Positions 27,132 to 43,384 of a stretch of 64,000 nt of DNA are shown here, piece after piece. The stretch comes from Alviniconcha marisindica (taxonomy: Eukaryota > Mollusca > Gastropoda > Provannidae), in NCBI GenBank assembly GCA_018857735.1, contig JABMCL010002295.1, forward strand, positions 262,501-326,500, read 5' to 3'. The translations under genes were made by a program, and so were the position numbers. Numbering within the stretch: position 1 is the stretch's first letter; every line of letters starts with the position of its first letter. The notes under the pieces were generated by a model, which was not told the DNA's origin, searched no databases, and saw nothing but the letters and a program-made list of their open reading frames with translations.

Positions 27132-30100
27132 CATGCCGTACCATGTGTATCATATTCTGTGTACCATGAAAATAACCACTACTTACCCACCAACTGGTAC
27201 AGACTAACATGGGGCCATCTCTCTAGCAACTAACACCCCCCATCCCCCAAAGAAAGAAACAAAACACACCCACAAAACCACAGATAAAACAGGAATAACT
27301 GTTATCTTGCTCAAATTCCAGTTTGTCTGTTCAGTTCAAACTAAAGCGGTGAGCTCTCTTATGCAAAATTTTGATACAATTAGTATACCTTACTGAGACT
27401 TTTCCTTCTATAGATTTACAGTTTGATATGCTGATGTCAGAAATTATCGTATCAAAATCTCAGAACAAAGGTCACTGCGGTTGCATAGGATACACTTTGC
27501 ATAATCATATTCATAGGAATAAGTGTTTAGTACTTCTAGCAAAAAAACTTGCACATCTTGTATGAGACTGAGAGTAATATTTCCTGCCAAGTACTGTGTA
27601 CATATGTGTTTGAGTATGTGTTATGTGTGTGTATGTGCATACATTGTGTGTGTGTGTATGTTTGCATGCATTGCATGTGAAACTAATAACCAATATGCAC
27701 AGGACATACATTTGAGAGATGTCTACTATTGCACATTTCAGTAATATTAATAACCAATCCCATATAAAATGGTAGAATTTAACCACACATACAGAAACTT
27801 TTCTTTTTTTTAAACCAAAACACCTATGCAAACACCATCCCGACCAGAACAAAAGATTAAAAAAATGAAAACAAATGAACATGATTTTTCAGCTTATATA
27901 CAAAAGAAGAAGAAATGCTGAGGTGTGTAGACTGAAGAAGGGAAGGGCAAAACTGTCCTGACTAGTGGGGAAAAAAGAATATTTAACCCGAGGAGGAAAC
28001 TAATAGGGAATATCCCACTGGCCAATTGTGTTGACAGCTTTCTCTCAAATGTTCGACTGGTGGCAGCAGGAACAAAATAATTGTACACCAAGACTAAGCA
28101 GGGCAGACCGATGTCTTTGAAAGCTAACTCTATTCTTTACTGAATAACTCATTAACTGTGTTAAAAACCTGTTGTTGTAATATTACAGTTGCATTTAAGG
28201 GTAGACAACATTAGCGGGGGCGGGGTGTTCTCTTTCTGATTTGATAACAAGGTTCTTCACAGGGAAGTGAAATGAGAGAAAACTAACAACCTCTTTGACA
28301 AAAAATATTTGTTCCTTACTCTGGAGAGTCACAGGATTTCCACTTAGGCCTGTCAGAAAGGAAGGAAAAAACAAATTCTTCTGCACTTGTGATGAAGATC
28401 CAGTAGCAAGCAAACTCTTTTGTGTTCTTCTCCTTCTCTCCCCTTGAGTCCCTCCCCCTATGTGTGCATATTTGTTTTTTTCTTTTTTTTCTCCCTCTCT
28501 CTTACTTTGTCCCCAGGTGACTGTGCAATTGATGGGAGATTTGTGAGATTTACAATTTGACTTACAGTCCTCTATAGTCCGATGTTAAAAGCTCTATGCT
28601 TTTGCATTGTATTCTATTATACTGCATTGTTTGGCATCTGTAAATGTTATGCATAGATGCAATAAAAAAACCAACAAAAAAACACCCCCTATAATATCAA
28701 GAAAAATGCAGCAACAACACGAAGATCTCAACAACAACAAAATAATCTTCATGTTGACCAAATTTAATCTGAGCATCAAAGAAAGAGACGAAAAGAAACG
28801 AAAACCACCAGAATAACATTTAAAAGGAACAACGCAAATTAAAAGCTCAAATGCCGCCCAGAAAGCAATCACTGAAAATGACATGAGAACCACAAAGAAT
28901 AAAAACTTTCAAAATCTTCCCACCGACCAAATTTCCATCTCGGTTTGACAAAACCTTGAGATGAATAAGCCTAAGTGATACAAATGAGATCAAAATGACA
29001 TGAGAACAACTGGAACACCACAGGAAATGTAATGAAAGAAGTTGCTATCATGAAAAGGTGACCCCTTTTCAGAGATAGGCAGAGTTTCTGCCCTTTATTG
29101 ATCAATACAATATGGCTGGCTTTCAGAGCAGAAGTTATTGTCCAGACCACTGTAGGCTGCTTTGTTTTTTGCTTTACTTCACACACATGCATATAGTGTG
29201 AATACACAGTCTGAGATCAGTTAGTTTTCACAAACACATGAACCAGGATTCATGGCATTGTCAACAACCGTGGGATGACCAGTAACAAAAATCCCTGATG
29301 GCATATTTAAAATGTCTCATTCAGTTCACAGACATAGTCACCACATAACCACAGTCACATTACAAGTTACTTACAAGCTGTTTACCAAGAGCAGTGTGTC
29401 TGGTTTTTAACATAATAATATTGTGGATAAAATATTTAAAAAAAAGACTTGTTGAGTAAAACTGACAGAAAAAGATTCAGTCTACTTGACTATCAATTTA
29501 AATTAAACACTCTCTTGGTACTTCATCAACTATTTGCTGTACCGCTGATAGTTTTCTGCAAGTAGTTAGCATTCTGGTGACCCACTGATACCTATAAATG
29601 ATGCATAATAGTACTTACTGGCATCGATACTAATGTAGGCATAAACAGGGGGATGTTACTGTTAGATATATATATATATACTAGCATCCATACTGATGAA
29701 AGCAGGCATAAACAGGGGGTGTTAATTATTCCCTCCCATAAATCAGAACTAAAACAAGCACAAAGAACAACAACCCCAAACCATGAAGAAAAAATTCTAA
29801 ACTTTTTAATTTTTGTTTTACAGCAAGACACAAAACTGAGGTACTTTTTGCAGTCACAATAATTTTCAAGCAAAGCATGCTGTCTACTGTTCAAACAAAA
29901 GAACAAATTGCTGGAAAAACCAACCAACCAACCAAAACAAAACAACAACACCCATCCTGGCAGTCAGTATCACATAGAACATCAACATTACTTACACCAG
30001 CATGCAAAAATAAAACATATAAACAATAACCAAGAGAGAGCGAGGAGAAGAAAAACAAAACAAAACCTGACACCACCAAAACATGGTTAAAAACAGATAC

Positions 30101-33100
30101 TAAACTGATATAATATGTACAGTGTGTATACTTGATTACACTTCTATCTAAGATACATAAGTATTGTTACACAGCAAATCTTTTGATCTGGTGTATTTCT
30201 TGAAAGTTTATATTTCTGTATGTGGACCCCTGCAGGGAATCAATAAAGTTCTATTGCAGCCTATTGCGTTACTCAAAGCTTTCTCTCCATTTCTGCCTAC
30301 ACTGAGTCTCTTTCACACATTCAAAGACAATGTGGAATCTGTGCATGTGATGCATGCACATTTTTGCTTCTTCTGATGGGGCCAGCTGCCACATGTGCGT
30401 GTGAGTTTGTGTGTGCGCACGTGCGTGTATGTGTAATACATGTAATTTCACACACTATTGAGGCTTATATCCCCCCCCCCCACCTCGCTTATTTATCTGT
30501 GACATTCTTAGTCAATTAAACTTGTTTAACACTGAGATGTCTCTGAAGAAGTCCTGGCGGGAGCCAAGATCCCACGATGTGGGTGAAGAGGGAGACTATA
30601 CCCAACACTACACTGTCAACACCAGAATGACTTCTGCATTAAGATGGGCCGTGATGAGAATCATTTGAATGTTTCGTTAACTGTGAGGGGCAAGGTCACA
30701 AGACAGCGACCTTCTTAGTTCGTATAATCACTGTTTTTATGCAGAGCACTTTGAGCCTTAAGTTCTCGAGGAAATCAGCATATCAGAAATACATTTATTG
30801 TGATTATTAAGAATACATTGATATATGTCTGAAACAATAATGATGCAAATTATATATATATATGTAACATTCTGTATCATAATAAAGCTGAGTTTATACA
30901 GTACATAGCATCCCACAGTCCAGGCCAGAGCAACATGCTACAAAGCGGCAAGAAGAGAAAACGGTGATATTAATCATTAAAAGGCATCAAGAAAAAAGAA
31001 ACATCCACTGACACGTCAAGAGCAGATTAGAAAAATTATCCTACAATGCACACAGACCGAAAGAAAAACAACAACATACAAGCAGATTGAGCATGCAGCC
31101 AAAACAGAAGCAGCACTACGGAAAAAAAAACTGCAGATGCGACAATCATGAAGAAACAGAGGTTTTATGTTGTACCAGGCTTTTTTATGACTCCTTGATA
31201 ATAAATCCCTCTTGTCTCCACGTTTCCGGGGGGTTACAGGAGTGCTGGAATTGGAACAATTCCATCAGACAGGTACACTCTGTTGTAGACATCGTTACAT
31301 TCAAAAGGACACTTTCTAGGTATATGTGGTGGATGAGTATGCATATGTAATACTGACTCAACTGAATCAGGTTTCAAACAGGGACTAAAACGTAAATGTG
31401 CCTGCACTGTACTGCTCTGCTGAAACAGCAGGTATAAACAAATTACGTTTGGTTTTAGTTCACAAGTAGATGCAGCTGCCACCTTCATCTAAATTTCATT
31501 CCAAATAACCAAGGTCTGGTTAAAGTGTGCATCTGATTACTGATATTCTGCTATATTTAATAAGTTCTTTGAAGATAATTAAATGAAAGTTGAAGTGAAA
31601 TCTAGACTAAGATCATCACCTTTGTAGTAAATGAGAAACCCATTAAAAAATTTAAAAATGAGCCAGTGACAAAAGACGATAAATCCTGAGCAATGATGTC
31701 ATAAAGTCCATCCTAAGTAACGCCCATCTAGTACAGGGTCACAATTTTCAGTCTGCTAACTATGAACTGCCTAAACAAAAAAATCACAACAATTCAGGGG
31801 AATTTAAGTGCTATTAGTACTGCTCTGTCACACACATTCCTCCTTTCTGAGTTGTGTAGAAATAACAAATTAATAAACAATGGCATTTGATACCAAGCAC
31901 TAAACTATAAGGGCCACAATCCATTTGAACAGTTTAGCTATGAATAAGTATGATGAAAGGAAACAAAGTACTGTTGAGTTACTGCTGTAAAAACCACCAA
32001 AACAAAAACAAAACTGGCACTTCTATGGCATATATATATGTCCCTTTTTGTTTTGTTACTGGCTCATAGGTTGAATGTAGAAGAAGTGAATACACACACC
32101 CACATAAAAAGAAAGACACATTGCCCTGCTTACACATGTCACACCAACTGAGAGTGAAGATAGGGAAAAGAAGACAAATGAACAAAAGCAGGTTGATGGA
32201 CTTACAGGCCTTGATCAGAGACATCAGCCTCAGACTCGACTTCCCCAAAGTCTTCATAGTTCTCTTCGTCAGTGATTTCTGGGCGACTGAAACAGTTCAC
32301 ACACTTCATAAAACATTGTTTGATATTAGAAACATAACAGCTGGTTTAAGCACAACAGTCATAACTTTATGCCTTTAATAGTTACGATCATGCTTGGATC
32401 TTTCTACAGCATACATATAATTTGTGAAATGTCCATCCCATCCAACACATAAAATATTATGTGCACCCCATTCCCTATTCCCCCCCCCCCCCCCCAAAGG
32501 GATCCATTAAAACAAAAACATTTAACTAGAAGTGCTGGACAAGACAAAATTAATGTGAATTCATCAGTCTTTCCCTTAAAAGTTATTTGCATTGCACTGC
32601 TCCCTTAAAGCCCATCGCATTGTACGTACTGCAGTTAAACAGAATGACTGAAAGTATTTGGCAATGTCCACTTCTAGCTCCGTCCGTTTGCGGTCCTCAA
32701 ATGGTATGGGAATGTGTGTGTCACAGTGTGTGTGTGCATGCGCGTGTGTGTGTGTGTGGATGGAATGAACTTAACATATGCACCACACTGGCATATCCAC
32801 GTATCAGTTCATTCTGTGCTATACACAAGCACACACACATGCATCCTCAAACCATTTGAGGACAGTGAACCGACAGGGCTAAAAGTGGATACTGCCAAAG
32901 ATTCAATTGCTCACCTGTTTTCGTTGATCTCTGAGGAGCGCCCGCTGAGGGCGCTGTCCCCCTCGTCCTCAGAAACTGGGGGAGCTAGCACAGTGCTGTT
33001 GAACTGTGGCACCAGCAGAGCGTCATCCACCAGGGCACCGCCGTTGTGGCTCAGGCCAGTCAGGTCCCCGGAAAAACTGCTGCTGTTGTTGTTGTCGTTG

Positions 33101-36005
33101 TTGGTGCTGGAGCTGCTGAAGTCCTGAAGACCATCAAAGTCGTACTCTACAAATGTTGAAGGGCTGGAGGGGCTCACTGGTGTATCCTGCACCCACGTAT
33201 GCCACAAATAAACTGAATGGGATAATTGTTTCAAATTATTCACAGTACTTGAATAAATCAACAAATGAACCGGTGAATCTGTTACATTAAACCACTACAT
33301 CTTTTGAACAACACTCCAGAGCTGAGGAGCTGTGTGAACGTCGAGGGGGCCGCCCTGGGCTCCCCATCCCTAACAGTCCTGAAGTTCTCTGTGGATGTAA
33401 AGCAGCGCTGAACTCAGACAACACACAGCAGTGCTGATCTCTGGCAGCTCTTTCAAAGCATGAATCCTTCCCAGTCTTCACCTCAAGGTTCCTTCCGGCC
33501 CCTTGTTGCACTTCACCCATGACACAAAATGACTGACTGATTGATGGATGGGTAGATTGTTGCTATTTAATGCCCAGCCAGCTTCAAAGACCACACATAC
33601 ACACTCACAGCAGCAAAGCTGCAGAGATTACATTAAACACTTGAGCGGGGCAGAAAAGCCTCCAGGCAAGACCCAAAACCACTGGCCTGTTGGGCCAGTC
33701 ATAATTTTGCTTTCCCTGATGTGATGAGGACTTCTCTGACTCTGAGTTTGCAAAACTTTCGACCATCAGAGGAGAATCACAGCAGTGCTGTCTGCAATGC
33801 AATGCATCACCAGTTTAAGCTGGCTAAAAAAAAAGGCAGCGTCACGTGTGAAATGGAACGTGTATGTATGTTTGTCATAAAATGTTATGGGGGGTGGGGG
33901 ATATTAGGTTAGTTGTAATTCTTTTGGATCAGTGAATGTGTGTCATACAATTTTAGGGGAAAAATATTGGGCTAGTTATAATTCCTTCAGATTAGTGAAG
34001 TTTCCCAGTGGGCTAGTATCAACAACAAAAAATCTAAAAATCTGCAGACCTCTGTTTGAAAAAAACTCTGGACAAAATTAAGCGGAATGATACATAGTCA
34101 AATTAGAAATCAAAACTGCTGGCATGGCAGTGGGGAAGCATGAAAAGCTATCTTCTGACCTACTCCAGACACAAAATGAAAACAATGCCAGTTACTGAGT
34201 TAGTATCTTCATCACTGGCATTCAGGTAAAACACAGTACACAGGGCAATGTCCATGCCTTATCATGTAAGCATTGGTATTTAATTGGCCTGAGTTTATTA
34301 TTTGAGAGCTCTAAGAATCTTGTCAATCCCTGCATCATCACATTGCTTTTTTTTGCTTTTTTTTCATAAATGATAAAGCATTTTATTTATAATATCAGCA
34401 TCTTTCATTTTCTTGGTTCAGCCATCTATTCTTTAATTTTGAGAACTGCCATTAACATGAACAAAACTTGTCTGCACTTGGCAACATTAAAAAGAAACAA
34501 ACACACAAAAAGTGGAATTTTTATGCAGTTCAGTGTGTAAGTATGTAAGTGAGTGTATTTTAGCACAAAGTCACTCAATATATATATATATATATAAAAT
34601 GTAGCTTATAATTTATATTATAACCAACCTCACTCATATCAACAACATGGCTGAACAAACTAAGATCAGTATGCTCATCGTACAGGAGAGGGTTGGTAGC
34701 ATTCAGCTGACCTACAGGTACAATTTGTATTATTTTGCAGTCAGGCATCCAGCCTAGCATAACCCCCAATGTCACGGGTCATTGGACACACACACTGGTA
34801 AACTACCTAAGCCCTGCTCCTTGGGGCCCTGGGCATGCATAACAACAGTTTCCCCTGTACAGTGTATGCATACATGTCATCACACATGAAAAATACACAG
34901 CCTCCCCCCCCCCCCCCCCCCCCACCCCATGCATGTCATCACACATGAAAATACACAGGCCCCCCCCCCCCCCCCCCAAGTATAGGCATGTCATCATGCA
35001 CAAAACATACACACTGTAAAGACCCAATCAAAGAAGGCTCACATACCCCTTGAACAGAGCAAACAACTTTAAAAAAATTGTCTTCATATTCTATTACTTG
35101 AATTAGGCCCCTGTGCTGGTCCTACAGTTCTGTCACATTCTCTGTCAGAGCGCTCAGCCTGGCTGTTACTAGCCAACAGACCACTCAGTTCATCGCAGAA
35201 CAGCCAAGAAACATTCTCTGAACACCACCCCAGCATCTCAATGCCGGCAGTGACACATCCACTCTTTTTCTCTTTCTTTGTTTAAAGCACGATACTCTAA
35301 CACTTTCCCTTTGCTGCAGCACTACGACCATGCATCACAGTTAACATACATAATTATATTCACTTCATGTTTAACAACTCCATATAAAGTCCAGTATCAC
35401 ATGACAGAAAACTGACCACCATGCATAAATGCCCTGAGGGAAAAGAACATGGTGAGCCCACCTGCTCTAGATCATCTGACATGATGTCTTTCTCACTTTA
35501 GGAGCCAGGACACAAGACTCCACACATCACAAGTGGTCCGACTATACTCCTCCGGGGGCAGGAAGTTGACCGAATTACACTAACACTTGAGCATTCGAGC
35601 CACTCACACAGCCTCTGGGAACAGTCGAGACCCTTCAGGATGTACGACTTGAGTGTGAGAGTTCCCAATGAGTAACTCTACACCTGCCTGCACACCAGCG
35701 TGGATGTATACCACATACTTAATTATGTACAACTACATAATAGACATGGATGCTTGTCAGCCAAATTCACCCTCACAGTTGCACCTCAAAACTACATGGG
35801 TAGCTGTACCGGTGAACCTCATTACAAGTTCTGTAACTAGTGTGGAATACCTATTAGTATTAGCGACCACTTTGCAAGTCTCACTCTCTCTTCCTTCCTT
35901 GTGTGTGTGTGCTGTGTATGTGTGCACATGTGTGTGTATGTATGTGTGTTTGTGCGTGATTGTGTATGTGCATGTCTGTGAGTGGCAGTGGTTGTGCATG
36001 TGTTT

Positions 36006-36045
<40 letters not shown>

Positions 36046-39000
36046 TGACTGTGCCTTGTGTCATACATTTATAGTGAGGTCTCTCTGTGTCAACTAATCA
36101 GCTCCCAGCCAAGCTATCATCACCACAGCCTGAAACTCATTTACAGGAACAGCACAGAAAAGCAGTCCAGGTCATGTGCCAAGATCCACATTCCAACTGC
36201 ATGCCCTGGCAGATCAACAGGGTTTCCCTCACAAACATCAGTAAGTGCCCCAACCATGTACACACTAACTACAGACCAGTCAACTGAAATGTGCTTGCCA
36301 AAAATATACACATGTAAAAAAAAAAAATACAAATATGTAAATGCCAATATCTACTTTTCCTGCCCCACATTTACTCCATAATAATTTGAAAAAGTAAATG
36401 TTTGTGGCACTTTGAAGTTCTGAACAGGAGTGGGTAGGGGGGGGGGGGGGGGGGGGGGCAATGGGATGATAAAGAAAGTGAAAGTCAGGATTCACAAGAT
36501 TCTGAAAACATGTCAACTTCCCCCAAATAAACAATAATATCTGGCTGAAGACAGCTTCCTATTGAACCCCATGTGCAAAAACAACAAGTAGGCATATATA
36601 TGTAGGTCATATATTACGCTACAACACATCACAAGCAAACATGACTTACTTCCCTCACAAACAGCAGGTAGGTGGCACCAACCCTGTCCCATGTATGCAC
36701 TCACTGCAGTATTAACACGGGTCAAAGAACAGGGCACTGGTGACAACTTATCCATGTGCCCAGACACCAGGTAGATCTGTTTCATGATGCACCATACCTG
36801 TCCCTACCAGTACAACACACTCATTGCCTTGCAAATACTGATCAAGAAACAAGGCCCAAACCCAAACCCCATGTGCCAAAACAACATGTAGGTCTACATC
36901 GTGATGCACCAGTTACTACGCACTTGCTGCACTGCTAACACATCAAGGAACTGGGCAGGTGACAACTTCCCTCTGTGTCCAGATAACAGGTAGGTCTGGT
37001 TCGTGTTGCACTATACCTGTCCCTACTAGTACAACACACTCATTGCATTGCTAATACTACTCAAGGAACTGGGCCCAAACCTAAACCCCCAAAACATGTA
37101 GGTCTACAACATGACACACCAGTTTCTATGCATCTGGTCAAGGAACTGGGCAGATGACAACTTCCCTGTGTGCCTAAATAACAGGTAGGTGTATATATCA
37201 TAATGCACCTGACCTGTCCCAGTAGTACTACACACTCACTGCAATGCTAACATTAGTCCAGGAACTGGGCAGGTGACAACTTCTCCATGTGCCTAAACAG
37301 TAAACGACAGGTACAAGAGGTGGGTCTACACGAGTACATTATGATACACCAAAGAGATGTCTGCAAAAATTCTATGAAGGACAGCAGTCAGATAATCATG
37401 CTTACAACAAATAAACATTACAAGGGCCCTGGAGTTGGGGGGGGGGGGGGGGGGGGAGAGACTTAAAGTGGCAACACATATAGTGAGACACACACATGCA
37501 CAGACATATATGCACACATGGTCATATGTATGCATACTAAGACACTGAATCATGCACAAATTCTCATGTGCTTGAGTGGGCACTATACCTACAGTAGTTT
37601 AATCATAAATATGCATTTATCAATTGTAAACTCACAACTTGGCCATACAGAAAATAATGCTCTACATGATTTGTGGAGTGTCTGGTAACCATAAAGATAT
37701 GAAGTACTAACTTACTAAGTATCAATTAAAATTAAAGTAATAGGTTATTTGTTAAACATCTATCACAATATTAATACAGCAATAGTTCATGCAGCTGTCA
37801 CATCAAGCACTTAAAGTTATGATCAAGAGCATGCAGAATTACTCTCAGTTTAGGATGAGAGCCTTGAGTCTTGACTCAACTGACATACCGGTAAACTTGA
37901 TGAATTTAATATATATGCAAATCAATACAGTAACTGCTGCAATGACCTGTGTACTGGAAAGCATTATACTAAAGGAGCTATCAAATATTTTTTTAAACAT
38001 AAATTACCACAATTATAGCCATACGCTAAAATGAGTATCATATAATCTATGTTCTGAAAGGGAAAAGGGTTGTGATTTTCCCCCCTCTATATCCAAAGAT
38101 AATTTGGATTTTGCAATCATTTAAGGCCTCACAGAGAACCTTTCTTTAACAAGTTTAAAGGGGACTTACCAAAAACAAAAAAAACAAAAAGGTGCTTAAG
38201 TGCTTAAGGCAAAATTACATCAAGGGCAAAGTGTAACCCCTCCCTGGCTAAACTCCCAACTTCAACAGCCGAGCCCCAGCAGCTACACAAAAACAAGCTG
38301 AGGAGCAAACAGCTTCACCTTATTAGTCTCAGTCTGAGAAACTGGGAGGCAATTAGTCTCCGGCCAACCCGCTCAAATGATGAAATGTCATGTTGACACA
38401 TGCCCGTCTTCCCTTCCATGATAAATCTCCACGGTGCACTGGTGGTGCTTGCTTGCTAGTATTCAGCCTTCAAAATGTCCTGGCTGCTCCTTGTTACAAT
38501 TTAAGGATGAATGACTAAGAGCTGATCCTTGGGGATGCAGGTAATTTCATCAACGTGCACATGTATTGACAACAGAGTACAAAAACATGAGCTGCTCCAC
38601 AATACATTGTAAGTATAAATATACTATATGTGTTTTCTTTAAAAGCAACTGAAAATATTCTTGGCAAATTCATTGCTATTTTAGTACTTATTCTTTTATC
38701 TACTTTAATTTTTAAATATTTAAGTTAATTAAACACTGGTCAGTCATGGGGTTGATAGGCTTCACTACAGTAGGACACGCAGTCCCTAGCTTATCAGTAT
38801 TTTTTATCTGGGTTTCGCTCTCTCTTTTTTTAAGCGTTAACACACATGTTCGTCTCATAGTTTAATCTGGACTGAGTATCCATCTGTATTATGTAGTATT
38901 CAGTACTGAGGTTCAGCTCTTCTGCAGCTAAAGAGCTGCAAACAGGTAAATTCAATGATTGTGACAAACTCAACAGCACATGAAAAACACTGATGGAACT

Positions 39001-39991
39001 ACAATGCATTTTATAATAATTAACAGATAGCAATTTGTTCAGACACATCATGTAACAAGAAGCACTAATGGTGCTGTAAAATATTGAAAAGGTGTAATAC
39101 GAGGCATACAATATAACCATAATATCCACCTACCTGTAGACTAGAAAGGTCACCAGCAATGTCAATAGGAACGAGGGTGTCTACACTGACACTGGATTTG
39201 ATTTTGGTTGATAGCGCTGCAAACACAAGAAATGAGAAGGGACATTTTCACAAAGCTATAAAAAGTCATAGAAACTTTTTCTCAATGGTCAACATAATCA
39301 AAATAGTATTTAAAAAATATAAACACATCTTTCAATATATATATATATATATATATATATCTTGCAGCTAAACGTAGCAAAACATTTCAGCTGATGCTAT
39401 AATGCGACACAAATTAACTAGTGAATTACTGTGCAGTAGGTTTCATCCTGCTGTCTTAAATCAGGCTAAGTTTAAATTTAAATTTATTTCAGTGTCATGG
39501 CAGCCCCAATAGTCAAATCAGTTCTTCAGCAAGCTTGCAACACATTTAACCTTCTGGTATTCTCGAATTTGTCTCAAATATAAAGTCCAAAGCACGATGG
39601 TCAAAAACAAGGCATATCAGTAATGAGATAATCTTACAAACGCACACTACCAAGACCAACATATAGCAATTGATCATAAACCATAACATTACATTACATA
39701 CTTCTGTAGTACTTTAAGTTGAACAGAAGAAGAAAAATACTGCGGTTGTTCTTATCAAACACTGTATGGTGTATACATCATAGCACCTGTAGAAACATAT
39801 ATATAACTGTTCAGTGACACATGGTTTTAGCTGGTTCTTTGGATACTATGAGCATGATAGTATAATATTATATGCACAGACAGTCATTAGCTGGAGTCCT
39901 TATGGTGGAATATGATTGCAGACTATTGTGTTTTTCCCCCTACATTTATCCTCTTGGTGCTTCTGCTCTGTTGACAATAACTTGCACTAGA

Positions 39992-40056
<65 letters not shown>

Positions 40057-41724
40057 ATAACTTGTACTGTAGCTGTACAATTTTGTTAATAAGCAAAAAC
40101 AGTTTCTCTAAAACTGTAACAATAACAATGTAAGTTCTTCTGTGTTCCTCTTTCTATGGAAGTGGTACACCCCTTCTGGAGACAAACTGTGTACATAACC
40201 AGTTTAAATTCCTTTGACATTTGGGCAGCCACAGTCAAGGGTTGACCTGGTGCATATTGTACACTTTTATGTGTCCACATAACCATAAATAATCTCTCTC
40301 TCTCTCTCTAAATATATATTATATATATTATATGACTGCCAAAACCTGGGATTTTTAATGTGTACACAGACGTTAATTGAGGCATGTGATTGCACACAGG
40401 GTCTGTATGTAACATGTATTTATAATCTTGACTAAGAGAGACTGCACAGAAAGTTGGATTGGGGAGAAAAATCTCTTGCTACACCCAGGAGTTGTCTGCA
40501 TCAGCAGGGCACTAGACCCAACACTCAACCAACTGAGGTATTCAATTGCACACAGGCCTCAACTGACCCAAGTGATTATAGTCATCATGACAAACGTGCT
40601 CCACAATGTTGTGAAGCACAGCAACCAGACACATAATAACCAGCAATCTGTCAGAATTGAGCTCGGCAACAAAAACCCACCAAGTATGCACTGTTAACAA
40701 ACAGCTGTACAATGTTATCTTACCTTGCTGCTGTATGTCAACTATCTGTCCCACTCCTCGGCAGAAGTCGTCAAAGCTGATTAGCCCCTTCCCGTCGGGG
40801 TCCAAGAGGTTTATGACACCAGTGATTTCCTGCAGCACATACCACACTAATAGTAATATCAGCCACAGCTCAGTATGTACAGGCATGGCACTGCCATCAG
40901 TCTGAAGGACCTGTACCAACAAGTACAAGTCCTGGTGGTCTCTGTAAGGTTACACCATTGTCCTGTTGGCAGAAATTACCATGAAGATCAATCAGTCCTG
41001 ACACTGACAGGGCAAATTGATTCTGAAACCTCACTAGGCTGTGTATACACAGGAAGACAGTTTGAACCCTGCCTTTGATATGCTGTGCAAGTTCTTACCA
41101 TCAACTGATGAAACTGTACTTTTATTAGAAGAGAAAGTTACAATTGGAATTTGTACATACAATAAAAGCATCCTTCTTTTAAAATGTATTGGGCGGTTCA
41201 GGGGGGGTTGTTAACTCCCTTGACTTTTGCCTGGCATCACTTAAGTCCCTTGGCTGCTATTACTTCTGGTGCGTACTTTCTTCACAATGGAAGATGGTGA
41301 CAGTGAATTTGCAAATTTTATACTGCCAACTTTAAAGGCATTTTTGGAGGCCCGTAGTCAGAATGTGCCTGGCAACAAGCAATAACTTGTTGCTCGTGTC
41401 ATAGAATACCACAAAATGCATTTTTTCCATGAAATCGCGATCTTCTGGTCAGCCAAAAAACGATGCAAAGACACTTTTTTTCCACCCTCCATCCCCTGTA
41501 ATTTTTGTAACAGTGGTGGCATTTGTACTGCTTCACAATTCTAGGTTCAACTTCCATTCTTATACACAGCGTGAAGCAATGCCTACTCAGAAACCGGCCC
41601 GGAAGTGATGCTGTGACCTCTCATGACTTCTTGCGCAAAATAATAATAATAATAATAAAATAATACATAAATTTTCTATAGCACTATTCCCCACTGAGCG
41701 AGCTCAACGTGCTTGTTCACATAC

Positions 41725-41784
<60 letters not shown>

Positions 41785-43346
41785 ATTTACATTTACTAAC
41801 ATATCATATACAAGCAATCTCATAATACATGTATACTTAATAAATTACACTAATATAAAAGAAGTACTTGTAAAATGGCATATAAAATAACCGTTATAAA
41901 ACATAAGACGTTACAATAATTTAAAACAGGTACATAATTATAAAGCTGTGTTCTAAGTAATTAGCATTATTACTACGCTAAAACACACACACACAACATA
42001 ACACACACCTCCCCCACTCTCTTTGTCTCACATGCATACAAGTGACACATACTCTCTCTCCTCACCCACCATCTCTCCCGCTCCCTGCACTCTCAGTCTC
42101 TTAATGACCATGAAGCAACTAAAACACTCAGGATGCATGTTCATGCGGGGGGGGGGGTTGGGGGGGGAGGGGGGAAGTGGGGGTGGGGGGGGGGGGGTGC
42201 AGGCGGGGCTGAAGACTGCAGAGATCCTACTGGCAGAAAGCTGTCGTGAACAAGTGTGTTTTGAGTCTGGATTTAAACAGCGGAAGGGTAGAAGAATTTC
42301 TGAGATCAGATGGCAGAGAGTTCCAGACAGAAGGTGCAAGAAAGGCAAAAGATTACAAAGGGCATTCACTTGTGCAAACCAGCTTCACTGAACCGCCCAA
42401 TAGCTTTCAAAGGGAAAGTCTAGATCCAGTGCCCATGATGGGTCAACTCAGCATTAAACAAGTCTAACAACAACATAAATGAATGCCTGAACTATCAATG
42501 GACATGTGGAATGTGCTACTTGCTTTTTGGGGGCAACTAACAAAGTCAGACTGGTACCAAATGAGTAATCTTAGTACTTACTAAAAAGTAAAATAGAGCA
42601 GATTAACCTAGACAGTTTTTGCCCCAATAGAAGTGAACCAAGGAAAGTCTCCCATTTAGTGATTTACATTACACTGATCACAATGATTTTTTATTCAGTT
42701 CACATAAAAATGATCTATCATCAATTGGCATCCTGTAGAATTAATTTGTATAATAAAATACCAAACAGTGCATCTCCACTGTACTGATCACCAATACAGT
42801 AAGAGTTGGCCAGCTATGTCATGGAAGGTAACTTAACTCCAATTCTGCATGGGGCAAATTACAACAGATATTAAGCCAGCTTCTGCTAGTTGTACTTGTT
42901 TATTGTAACCGTCGAACATGTTCAAAAAGTTTACAATTTTCACATAACATCCAGGGAAAATAGTTTACCATTGTCAGTATTACTTCCTAGTACTGTGACT
43001 CACAGTCACACAGAGACATTCCCAGTCAGGCTGAACCAGCTGATACACAATGTGACAGTAAATTATCTACAAAAACTAAAAAAATCTATACATTCCATGA
43101 TTCATAGTCTAGACTAAATATGATCCACAGATGGTTTACTGGGGCCTGGGGTACCCATTGAACCATTTTGCGATAAAATAACACCATTGCTAGAGCAAAC
43201 ATGTTGCCACTGGCCAAAGTGGTAGTTAACGGTAGTTAAATTTTAAGAAATGCAGGGAGGGGCGGGTGCTCGTAAGACCCACGTTCACACTGTCTTTATA
43301 TTGTGTGCACGCGTACGAGAGGGATGGAGGGAAGTGCATGTGAGAC

Positions 43347-43384
<38 letters not shown>

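Noticed and set aside
28594..28893. 99-codon minus-strand frame in FIP intron 5
   Set aside because: Hydrophobic low-complexity reading of A/T-rich DNA with no splice phase matching exons 5 and 6, which already join in frame.
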